Source: Limiplasma sp964504385 (GTDB taxonomy: Bacteria; Bacillota; Clostridia; Christensenellales; Aristaeellaceae). From it: a stretch of 53,790 bases of DNA. A program made the position numbers and the translations under genes. Of this stretch, positions 7,240 to 15,800 are shown piece after piece (positions within the stretch are counted from its first letter, which is position 1; every line of letters starts with the position of its first letter). The notes under the pieces are model-generated. The model searched no databases and was not told the DNA's origin. It saw only the letters and a list, made by a program, of their open reading frames with translations. The stretch is taken from NCBI GenBank assembly GCA_964504385.1, contig CAZDEF010000006.1, positions 1 through 53,790 on the forward strand. The letters are read 5' to 3'.

Positions 7240-8655
7240 TCAGCATACCTCGATGCACTCGGCAGCAGAACCGATCTCGATCCGGTCTCCCTGCTTCAGC
7301 CATACGTCCTGCTGGATCGCAATTCTTCTGCCGTTCACCCAAGTACCGTTTGCGGAACCCATATCGCGCAGCGCCAGTCCTTTTTCCCCCAAGCTCAACC
7401 GGCAGTGTTCTGCGCTGACGCTCTTGGTTTCCAGTATCAGCTGGCAGCTTCGGCTTCTGCCGATGATGACCGTGTTTCCGGAAGAAAGGCTGAATGTCAG
7501 GCCCGCGAGCGTTCCGCAGCTGCACATCAGCGTTTGCTTCGCAGGTTTGGCACACTCGCTTTTCACCTGCAGAAACGCTGCTGTTTTCCCATCTTCGTTG
7601 ACGCGAAGCGCCTGCCGGATGCAGGCCTTCAGCACCAGCAGGAAAACGGGCCATGCAATAGCAGCGATCAGCACCATCAACAGATACAGTTCCGCATCGC
7701 CGATGGATAGCAGAGGAACATATAAAAAGTCCAGTGCAGAAGGGTACTCAAAATTATTCAGCGCATGGCATCCGATCCCGGCAGCAAGCGCCAGCCAAAA
7801 CCGCCAGTCCAGAAAGTGGCGCAGCTTCAGTCTTTCGCCGTCCGCCGCCAATCCCAGAGCCGCTACTGCCGGGGCCGTATATAGCAGATGGCTGCTGAAA
7901 ACAGCGCACAGATTACGGTTTTGCAAAACAGAAAGCCCATATTCGATCCCTTCTTTGTACATATATTGGTAGCCATACTGCGATGTTTCCATAAAGCCGA
8001 AGCCTGCCGCTACAGCCGCGCCGATCACCAGCCCATCCAAGCCGTAAAGTCCGCGTCTGCTCAGGCAGATGAACAGAATGCAAACCAGCAGTTTCGCCGG
8101 TTCTTCTGCCACAGCCGCCCATGCAGACGAGTATTCCGAAGGCAGATCGAAAACCATCTCGACCAGACCAAACATGGGAATGGCAAACGCAATGCTGAGC
8201 ACGCCGCCCATCAGCAGCAAACCGGTCAATTCGAAAACGGAAATGTTGCCATACATATCCATTTCCCACACGAACAACAGCATCGTCCACGGGATCACCG
8301 TGCTGCCTACGATGTAGCTGATCACCGCCAGCGGTTCATACTCCAGAATGTATTGCGCCGCAAATCCCAGCACCAGAGTCCCCGCCAGCAGGATCAAAAA
8401 CAGCCGTGCGTACAGCCATGGGCGCTGCCAGTTTTCAAGCATCTCAGCTACCGGAAGCGGGCGGCGCGTAAGGGAGCGGAATGCGTCATCGCGGGTATGG
8501 CGCTTGAAGGTTTGCGAGAAAATATCCCGGACATGCAATTCTCCCAGCATGACATGCTCCAGGATCTGTGTGTTGCCGCCATAGTGCAGCTTCCTGCCGC
8601 ACTTCGGGCATTTCTTCGCAAAGGGGATCTCAGCGCAGCAATGCGGACATTTCAT
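7240..8655 (-). CDS. Zinc ribbon, PrsW-type intramembrane protease and FHA fusion
   Basis: 471 residues. Domain order: zinc ribbon (CPHC at 3-6, CPKC at 16-19), soluble linker, about eight membrane helices (83-335), FHA domain (~385-468: IIGRSRSCQ, KSVSAEHCRL, GSANGTWVNG). The membrane part has the PrsW (peptidase family M82) motifs EEPAK at 184-188, GFGFMET with Glu223, and SSHLLYT with His256. PrsW of Bacillus cleaves the anti-sigma RsiW. The FHA domain would bind phosphothreonine, so proteolysis could be steered by the operon's kinases. The gene follows the membrane PP2C by 25 bases and precedes its decayed paralogue by 19. The substrate is unknown. Confidence 0.82.
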   Translation of the reverse strand: MKCPHCCAEIPFAKKCPKCGRKLHYGGNTQILEHVMLGELHVRDIFSQTFKRHTRDDAFRSLTRRPLPVAEMLENWQRPWLYARLFLILLAGTLVLGFAAQYILEYEPLAVISYIVGSTVIPWTMLLFVWEMDMYGNISVFELTGLLLMGGVLSIAFAIPMFGLVEMVFDLPSEYSSAWAAVAEEPAKLLVCILFICLSRRGLYGLDGLVIGAAVAAGFGFMETSQYGYQYMYKEGIEYGLSVLQNRNLCAVFSSHLLYTAPAVAALGLAADGERLKLRHFLDWRFWLALAAGIGCHALNNFEYPSALDFLYVPLLSIGDAELYLLMVLIAAIAWPVFLLVLKACIRQALRVNEDGKTAAFLQVKSECAKPAKQTLMCSCGTLAGLTFSLSSGNTVIIGRSRSCQLILETKSVSAEHCRLSLGEKGLALRDMGSANGTWVNGRRIAIQQDVWLKQGDRIEIGSAAECIEVC

Positions 8656-8680
8656 CTCGGCCTCTCCCTTCCGGTTTTGA

Positions 8681-9832
8681 TCAGCGCACTTCCAAGATCA
8701 CTGCCGTAAAGTTATCCTGATTCTGTTTGCCTTGCGACAGGATCATTTTCTCAATGGCTTCGGCAGCCAGCACCGTTTCATTTTCCAGCAGACGCAGCAG
8801 CAGCTGATCGTCCAATGTGCCGTACACGCCGTCCGACATCAGGATGATCTTATCTCCGGGCAGCAGCTGGATGGGCTCCGTGGGAAAATCCATGGCCGGA
8901 TCATTTGCGCAGCCCAGATAGCTGGTCAACGCCCTGCGTTTGGGATGCTCAGCCGCCTGCTGCCATGCGGCCATTCCCAGCGCGACATTCAGACGCATCT
9001 GCGCGCCATAGTTATGTTCGCGGTTGAGCGGCAGCAGAGCGCCGCCGCGGCAAAGCGCGATCCGGCTGTCGCCGATCGAAATGAAATCCAGCATTCCATC
9101 ATCGATATTGGCCAGGATCAGGGTCGAGCCAGAACCCGCCTTTGCAAACTGACGATCTGCCACTTCCAGCGCCACGCGCGCCAGCTCCGCCAGCCGCTCG
9201 CTCTGCCCACCTTTTGTGTGGGCGAAGGCTCCCAGCACGCTGCGCACCGCCGCCTGGCTCAGTTCGCCGCTGTTATTCAGGCCGCCCATACCGTCCGCCA
9301 GCACAGCCAGCACGCCCTTTTCCTTCACCAGCTGCTCGTCCTGCAGGTTGGAAACGCCGAATGCATCCTGCTGATAGGGTCGCTTGCCAATGTGATGCAC
9401 ATTGCCCACCTGAACCACGCTCAGGCTCCGATGTTCATCTTCAAGCTGCATGTCCGGCGAGCCTGTTTTTTCCGGCTCCTTCTTTGCTTTTTGGCGGCCG
9501 CCGCGGCAAAGCAGCACGATGCCGCTGCCCAGCAAAACGCCCGCGATCAGGCATATGCAGGGATAAAAAATGCCCAACCGCTCTGCCAAGCCGTTATCCG
9601 CGTTTTCCACAAGAGTGACGAACGGAATCGCGGTTGAAGTGCTGGCGGGCGCTGTGGGCTGTTGGGTGGAAGCTGCGGAACCGCCAAGCGGTTCCGCAGT
9701 TGTTACGGAAATGGAAGGTGTTGCGGCAGGAGGGTTTTCTTCCGCCAAGCCCGCCAGCCCGCTGCCAAGCAGCAGGGTGAGCAGAAGCGCCAATAGCGCG
9801 GATAGGATACGGTGCTTTGCCTTCATTTCCAT
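8681..9832 (-). CDS. Membrane-anchored PP2C-family phosphatase
   Basis: 383 residues. A signal-peptide-like helix (7-30) is followed by a Pro/Thr/Ser-rich extracytoplasmic stretch (31-75), a transmembrane helix (~88-109), a basic juxtamembrane segment and a cytosolic PP2C domain (~139-383). Motifs include ADGMGGLNNSGE (Asp180), IGDSRIAL, LMSDGVYG and QDNFTAVIL. The Pro/Thr-rich ectodomain resembles wall-spanning linkers rather than a folded sensor. It is 8 bases after the FHA gene and 25 before the PrsW-FHA gene. It is the natural antagonist of the receptor kinase at the membrane. Confidence 0.9.
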   Translation of the reverse strand: MEMKAKHRILSALLALLLTLLLGSGLAGLAEENPPAATPSISVTTAEPLGGSAASTQQPTAPASTSTAIPFVTLVENADNGLAERLGIFYPCICLIAGVLLGSGIVLLCRGGRQKAKKEPEKTGSPDMQLEDEHRSLSVVQVGNVHHIGKRPYQQDAFGVSNLQDEQLVKEKGVLAVLADGMGGLNNSGELSQAAVRSVLGAFAHTKGGQSERLAELARVALEVADRQFAKAGSGSTLILANIDDGMLDFISIGDSRIALCRGGALLPLNREHNYGAQMRLNVALGMAAWQQAAEHPKRRALTSYLGCANDPAMDFPTEPIQLLPGDKIILMSDGVYGTLDDQLLLRLLENETVLAAEAIEKMILSQGKQNQDNFTAVILEVR

Positions 9833-9840
9833 TTCCTCCG

Positions 9841-10401
9841 TTATTCTTCTGACCAGTCCCAGTCAAACGTTTCATCGCTGAAGGGAACAAACATCAGCTT
9901 GGTCTTTCCCAGTTCGATCATATCGCCGCGCTTGAGCGCAGTGGTAGCCAGCAGCGGCATATCATTGAGCCGGACGATGGAGCGGCCGCCCATGAATCCG
10001 CAATAGAAGCTGCGGGAATAGGCATCATAGGTGATCACCATGGGGCTGTCGCGAGAAATGGTAGTATCCTCCGAAATGCAGATATCCATCTGCGGTGAAC
10101 GGCCCAGATAATTGTTTTCCTTATGGATCTCATAGGAGCGGCCGCGACTGGGGCCGCTGATGCATACCAGCCATCCAACCACCGGGCGGATGTCCTGCAG
10201 CGTATCCATGGCAACGGTCACATCGCCGTTATAGGCGTTGCTGCCGGCTTCGGTAAGCGGTTCGGTCTCATCCACGGTGTTCTCGCCCTGCAAAATGCGC
10301 GGATGGGTGCTCACCTTGTCATTCCCCTTGCCGCAATAGGGGCAGCTATTGTAGCGCTCTGCATCGTAGAAGTGGCCCTCGCTGCACTGCTTCATTTCCA
10401 T
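9841..10401 (-). CDS. Zinc-finger FHA domain protein
   Basis: 186 residues, soluble. An N-terminal Cys/His cluster (C6, H10, C20, C23) resembles a zinc ribbon. An acidic Thr-containing linker follows (~35-72: NTVDETEPLTEAG, DVTVAMDT), a plausible kinase target. The FHA domain occupies ~75-180 with NYLGRSPQMDI. It is atypical: the usual SRxH reads SRDS and the NG turn is altered (GGRSIVRLND), so phosphothreonine affinity may be reduced. AAGGAGG lies 8 bases before the ATG. A 75-base gap, the largest in the operon, separates it from the upstream kinase gene. Its likely role is as an adaptor between kinase and membrane components. Confidence 0.85.
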   Translation of the reverse strand: MEMKQCSEGHFYDAERYNSCPYCGKGNDKVSTHPRILQGENTVDETEPLTEAGSNAYNGDVTVAMDTLQDIRPVVGWLVCISGPSRGRSYEIHKENNYLGRSPQMDICISEDTTISRDSPMVITYDAYSRSFYCGFMGGRSIVRLNDMPLLATTALKRGDMIELGKTKLMFVPFSDETFDWDWSEE

Positions 10402-10476
10402 GTTCAGATCCTCCTTATCAGTCGTTGTTTTTGCTGTATCGTGTATGTTTTCCGTTCATCTGTCGCAGTCATTATA

Positions 10477-11784
10477 TCACTGTTTCCACGGCGTTTTTCC
10501 CGTTTGTTTCCGCACCCGCAGTCCGCTCAGCAGCCGAAACAGCAGGCCGCCCCGCGCCAGCAGCTGTTCCAGCTCCGCCGTCTGACGTTCGAAGCTGTTC
10601 AACCGGCTTACATTGTCCAGCTCTTTCAGCAGGGTGGCGCCCTTTGAACGATCGATCTTCTGCAGCAGCGTTGCAGCCTTTCGCGCCGCCAGCAGTCTGC
10701 CTGTCACGTCGTCCGCATCCTGATTCAGCAGGGTGGGGCCCTTTGAACGATCGATCTTCTGCCGCAGCTCTGCAGCCTTTCCAGCCCTGCCCGTTGCGTC
10801 ATCCGCAGCCTGATTTGGCCGCACATAGTACAGCTCCGCCGCCATGGTGGCAAACGAGGCGGGGCGCTTGGTATGATCCATTGAAAGGCCCGCCATCAGC
10901 ACATCGGCCTGCCGCCTTGTGAGCGCGCGGCACAACTGGCCGATGTCCTGGAGCTTATCATCGTATTTTCGCTCCATGGAATCAGGCGGTTCCACGCCGG
11001 TCAGCGCAAAATACATCGTGGCACACAAGCCATACACATCCGTCCAAGCGCCCTGTTCTCCGCCCGCCTGATACTGCTCTGGCGGCGCATAGCCCTTGCG
11101 CACCACCACTGTCTTGCGGGTCGCCGGGTCGTTTGGCCGCGCGCTGCCAAAGTCGATCAGCAGCGGTTTCCCATCCTTGCGCAGGATGATGTTGGCGGGG
11201 TTGATGTCGCGGTGCAGCACCTGGCGTTCATTCAGCTGGCACAGGTCGTTGATGAAGGGCTCCATGAGCGGCAGCAGTTCGTCTGCCGGGATGGGGCCGC
11301 TGCTGCGCACGCGCCTCTCGATCGTGATGCCTTCGATGTATTCCATCACCAGATAGGCCGTGTTGTTCTCCTCAAAGATATCCAGCACCTGCACCACAGA
11401 GGGGCAGTGATCCATCTTGCGCAGCATCTGGTATTCCTGCACAAACTTGCTGCGCCAGCGCTTAAAAACGTCCTGATTGTTCAAGCTGGGAACAACGCCG
11501 CCGTCCTCTTGGACGCGCGTGGCGAGCTGGTGCGGGAAATACTCCTTCACCGCCACCATATCCCCCTGCATCGGCTCCAGACTGTTCAGCTTCAGCGCGC
11601 GGTAGGTAATGCCAAACCCGCCGCCGCCCATGGCCGCGCCCAGCAGGTATTTCCCGTTCAGGATGGTCATCGGGGGCAAGGCATCCCGAATACGCCGTCC
11701 ATTCTCCGCTGTGCCGCCGCACTTCGGGCAGATCGGCTGATCGGTTGGATTCATGCACTGCGTGCATACATATGGCTGCTTCAC
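10477..11784 (-). CDS. Soluble zinc-ribbon Ser/Thr protein kinase
   Basis: 435 residues. Zinc ribbon at 7-23 (CTQC...CPKC). Kinase domain ~44-320: glycine loop GGGGFG (53-58), VAVK with Lys80, catalytic HRDINPAN (Asp193, Asn198), DFG (211-213), GYAPPEQ activation segment. The catalytic-loop Lys of the HRDxKxxN pattern is Asn here. The tail (328-390) contains two near-identical units around KIDRSKGPTLL and KIDRSKGATLL. No membrane helix is visible, so it is cytosolic, unlike the operon's other kinase. The start is GTG, overlapping the TGA of the upstream gene (GTGA), hence translational coupling. Substrates are unknown; the FHA proteins and PrsW fusions are candidates. Confidence 0.93.
   Translation of the reverse strand: MKQPYVCTQCMNPTDQPICPKCGGTAENGRRIRDALPPMTILNGKYLLGAAMGGGGFGITYRALKLNSLEPMQGDMVAVKEYFPHQLATRVQEDGGVVPSLNNQDVFKRWRSKFVQEYQMLRKMDHCPSVVQVLDIFEENNTAYLVMEYIEGITIERRVRSSGPIPADELLPLMEPFINDLCQLNERQVLHRDINPANIILRKDGKPLLIDFGSARPNDPATRKTVVVRKGYAPPEQYQAGGEQGAWTDVYGLCATMYFALTGVEPPDSMERKYDDKLQDIGQLCRALTRRQADVLMAGLSMDHTKRPASFATMAAELYYVRPNQAADDATGRAGKAAELRQKIDRSKGPTLLNQDADDVTGRLLAARKAATLLQKIDRSKGATLLKELDNVSRLNSFERQTAELEQLLARGGLLFRLLSGLRVRKQTGKTPWKQ
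10630..10803 (-). repeat. Tandem repeat in the kinase tail
   Basis: Two imperfect direct repeats of about 80-90 bases encode residues ~328-353 and ~358-385, each with D-D-x-T-G-R, a K/R-rich helix and KIDRSKG(P/A)TLL. The DNA copies share long identical blocks, indicating recent duplication. Each unit has one conserved Thr that could be a phosphorylation site. Confidence 0.85.
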
Positions 11785-12857
11785 TGCGCATTGCCTCCCT
11801 TTTCGTCCGTTTCCTCGTTTTCCCGCAGGACCGCCTGAAGGCGCTCGTTGGCGCTCAGCTCGTCGTTCTCATACATGCAGTACAGGATCAGCCAGTCAAA
11901 CACATTTCGGGGATCCAGCTGGCTATAGCCGCACTCATCCAGCATGCGGTTGACGCGCCGGTAGCGGTCGTCAAAGAGCATGCGCGGGTCATCGCTCACG
12001 TTCAGGCTGCTGTCTGCACCGTCGGTGATCAAAAACAGCAGGAGCAGCACCTTGCGGGGCACATCCAGCCTGCGGTTGGTGATCTGCGACAGCGTCTTTT
12101 CATCCGGCCAGTGGGAGCGCAGGGTCTGCGCCAGCACACTGCCGCCATGCGTTTCGGGCGGTTTCAGATAGATCTGCACGATTTCCCGCACGCTGTATTC
12201 GCGCTCCGGCAGATCCGGAAAGACATCCGGCGGTTTGGTGAGCACCTCCATATACTCCTGAAAGTATTCGAAGGCGGTGTTATGCATCTGGCCCAGATTG
12301 ATGCGTTCGCGGGTCACAAACTCCACAAAGGCGTCCTCGCCGCGGATCTTGGTAAACTCATTCTCGAGCGTCGCCGTTTTCCCGCGTTCGCCGATCGCCA
12401 CGCCGCGCACACGCTCGATCAGGTGCAGCGCCTCGTGGTAGGACAGACGGTTGCGCAGCGCGTACAGATAGGCCAGCTCAATGGGATTGCGCTGATGCAG
12501 CGCGCCTCCGCCAGCGCTGGCCAGAAAATTCTGCGCCTGTTCCTCCGTCATTCCCAGCGCAAAAACAATGCGCACCAGCTGTTCCCGGTTTTCCGGCGCA
12601 GTTTTTCCGGAAAACCAAGTGGATACCTTCCGTCGAATGGAGGCATCATTGGGCTCGCCCAGCATGCCGCGCAAGCGGGTACACAACCGGTCGCGAAGCA
12701 CAGCCGGGTCTTCGATCCCCGAATAAGCAGAGAGGATCTCCGGAAAAGTGGGCACGCGAATGCCGCGCTCCAGATAGGCGCGCGCAAACTCTGCGTTGCG
12801 CGAAAGGCGGATGATGCGGTCCACTTCGCTTTCTGGCAAATGAATAGGGGCAGGCAT
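11781..12857 (-). CDS. Unknown operon protein with HTH-like segment
   Basis: 358 residues, soluble, not recognised as a named family. Residues ~68-120 (RRKVSTWFSGKTAPENREQL followed by VRIVFALGMTEEQAQNFL and a HQRNPIELAYLYAL stretch) read like the xenobiotic-response type of helix-turn-helix seen in bacterial phospho-signalling clusters, so DNA or protein binding is possible. The rest is predicted helical with no transmembrane segments and no metal or nucleotide motif. It sits between the two kinase genes, 30 bases after the LRR kinase gene and overlapping the soluble kinase start, so it is very likely produced with them. Regulator or scaffold is an inference from position only. Confidence 0.7.
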   Translation of the reverse strand: MPAPIHLPESEVDRIIRLSRNAEFARAYLERGIRVPTFPEILSAYSGIEDPAVLRDRLCTRLRGMLGEPNDASIRRKVSTWFSGKTAPENREQLVRIVFALGMTEEQAQNFLASAGGGALHQRNPIELAYLYALRNRLSYHEALHLIERVRGVAIGERGKTATLENEFTKIRGEDAFVEFVTRERINLGQMHNTAFEYFQEYMEVLTKPPDVFPDLPEREYSVREIVQIYLKPPETHGGSVLAQTLRSHWPDEKTLSQITNRRLDVPRKVLLLLFLITDGADSSLNVSDDPRMLFDDRYRRVNRMLDECGYSQLDPRNVFDWLILYCMYENDELSANERLQAVLRENEETDEKGGNAQ

Positions 12858-12887
12858 AAAGCACCTTCTTCTCGTGAGGATTAGCGA

Positions 12888-15800
12888 TCAGTTTTCCATT
12901 TCAGCTGCATCGCGCTGGTTTTCTGTGTGAAGCGTTCCCTTGTAGCCGTTCAGCGGAAAAAGGTCGGAAAGGGCGTTCTCGTTCAGGTTCAATTCCTGCA
13001 GCTTGGGCATGCTGCGCCACGGCAGCGTCTCAACGCTGGTCAGACGATTGAAGCCCAGATCCAGCCATTCCAGCTTTTCCAGCGACGCCAAAGCCGGCAG
13101 CTTGTCATCCGTGATCTGGCATTGTACCATTCCCAGATGAAGCAGCTGTGGATGATCCTGACAGAAGGATTCCAGATTCTGCAATATGCAGTTGCTGATC
13201 TCAAACTCGTCAAGCCGCTTCGCGTTTGCGAAGAAGGCCAGATCCAGCGTGATCGGGTTTGCCGGATCCGGATAGATCCAAAATGCTGACAGGTTCTTCA
13301 TCTCAGCAGCCAGAGAGTAATCATCCAGCACAGGCAGTTCAAACCGTTCCACGTTTGCGATCAGAGTGGAACCGCTCAAGTCGCGAATGGAAGTGATGGG
13401 GTTTCCAAACGTCTGCACCATCTGCACCTTCATATCGGCAATGCCGCTCAGAGAGGTGAGCTGGTTGTGCCTCAGATTCAGGAATTCCAGTTCCTTCACT
13501 CCCGCCAGTTTCTCAAGAGAAGTCAGCTGATTGTTGGCAAGGTTCAATTCTGCGTCCGTCTGCATCATGACCTTGGCAATGATCGACAGGTCATCGTTCG
13601 TCAGGCCGCAGTTATCCAGATACAGGTCGTTGAAGCGCGGCGTATTGCCCAAGGCTTCCACATTCGTTACCTGCCAGTCCCAGATGGACAGGTACTCCAA
13701 TGCGTACATCCGGCTGAATTCCGCCAGATCGATTTCACCCGTCTTTGCACCGGCCGGTTCCATGCTGCCCGTTACCCATTCGCGGCAGTAGGAGTGTGCA
13801 TTCGTGTTCGGCCATTCGTAATTGCCTTCCTCATCCCGGATCCAGTATTCGATATGATCGTCCATGATGCGTACCGCGCTGATGCGCAGCAAGGCGTCCT
13901 GCGGGATCAACTCATCATCGGCGATCTGATAGCCGTTTGCATTCAGGAAAGCCCTCAGCGACGGGCCGAGAGTGGGCAGCGAATAAGCGGCACTCGCATT
14001 TCGCTCCTGACGGATACTTTCCAGCTGCGAAAGCTCGCACTGGTTTCCAGCGATCAACTCTCCCGTGTAGCCGTTCAGCGGGGACAGGTCGGCAATGTAG
14101 TTGCCTTCGATGTTCAGTGCCTGCAGAGTCTTCATCTTCTGCCACGGCAGATCCTGCACGCTGGTCAGCTCGTTATAGCCAATGTCCAGACTTTCCAGCT
14201 TTTCCAGCGAAGCAAAGGCCGGCAGCACATCGTCCGTAAGCTGGCAGGTGGACAGCGCAAGATGCTTCAATTCCGGATGTGCCTTGCAGAAGGATCCCAC
14301 ATTCGTCACGATGCAGTCCGAAAGGCTAAAGGAACGCAATTCCTGCACAGTATCGAGCAGCGACAGATCCAGCACGACCGACGGTCTCCCGTTGGTGAAC
14401 AGTTCAAAGGACTTCAGGCTCTTCATTTCAGGGAGAATGGCGAAATCGTCCGTAGCGGGGAAAGCGCATTCTTCGATCTCTGCAATCATTCGGGAACCGC
14501 TCAGTTCGCTGAGAGACAGAGCCGGATTGCCTTCAAACGTTGCATTGTGCACCTTCAGATTGGCAATGCCAGCCGCTGAGGTCAGCTGATTGTACGATAC
14601 ATTCAAGCCATACAGATCCGGCATGCCCTTCAGACCATCCAGCGAAGTCAGCTGGTTATTGGCGATATTCAGGGTGCCTCCGGCCGGATCATCGTTCATC
14701 ACTTTGGCGATGGTCGGCAGATCCTCGTTCGTCAAGCCGCAGTTGTCCAGATACAGTTCGCGGAATCTGGGCTGGGTTCCCAGCGCTTCCACATTCGTTA
14801 CCCGCCAATCCCAAATGGACAGATAATCCAGCGAGGTCATACGGCTCAGTTCCGCCAGATCAAGTTCCCCCGTCATTTCACCGGCCGCGCGCCCATAGCC
14901 CAGCCAGCTGCGCGCAAAGGTGATGATATCGCCTTTCTGCTCGGGATGGCCGTAGACACCGCTTTCGTCCCGGTATCCGTATTCGTCCCGCAGCCAGTAC
15001 TGAATGTCACCATTCAGGATGCGCAGGCCAGCGATGTTCGCCAGCGCTTCCTCCGGAATGGGATCATTCTCGGCGATCTGATAGCCGTTCGCGTTCAGGA
15101 AGGCCCGCAGAGAGGAGCCCAGCGTGGGCAGCGTCAGAGAGACGTCCGCTTCCTCCACGGTCGGGAATGCAGTGGGCGCGGGCGCAAGGACCGGCTGCTT
15201 TTCACGGGAACCAAACCACAGCCCTGCCGCCAGCAGCACCACCACGCACAGCACTGCCGCCAGCGCGGCTGTGCGGCGGCCGCGTGCAGGCTTTTTGAGG
15301 CTGCCGTTGCCGTAAAGCTCCTGATAGAATTCATCTACATTCTGATAGCGGTCGCACACCTGCACAGCCATGGCCTTCATCAGCGCTTTTTCCTGCGCTG
15401 GCGTAATGTCCCGCACGCCCAGCATGGAGGGGCACACCAGCGGATCATTATCCAAACGGTCTGTAGCGGAGGGCGGCGTTACACCTGTAATCAGCTTATA
15501 GATCGTAGCGGCCATCGAGTACACATCGGAATATGCGCCATCCTTGCCGGAGCTGGAATACATCTCCACAGGCGAATACCCCGTGCGGACCATGAGCACA
15601 CGTGTCTGCTTTTCGCTGTCGCTTTCCATGGCGGAGCCAAAGTCGATCAGCTTCACGGTGCCGTTTGGCTCCAGCATCAGGTTTTCCGGGCTGATATCGC
15701 GGTGGAAAGTAAGGGCGCGGTGCAGCTCGCCCAGCGTAAGAATGGGCGTTTTGAGCAGGCGCAGCGTCTCGGCCATGCTCAGTTTTCCGCCATGGTTGGC

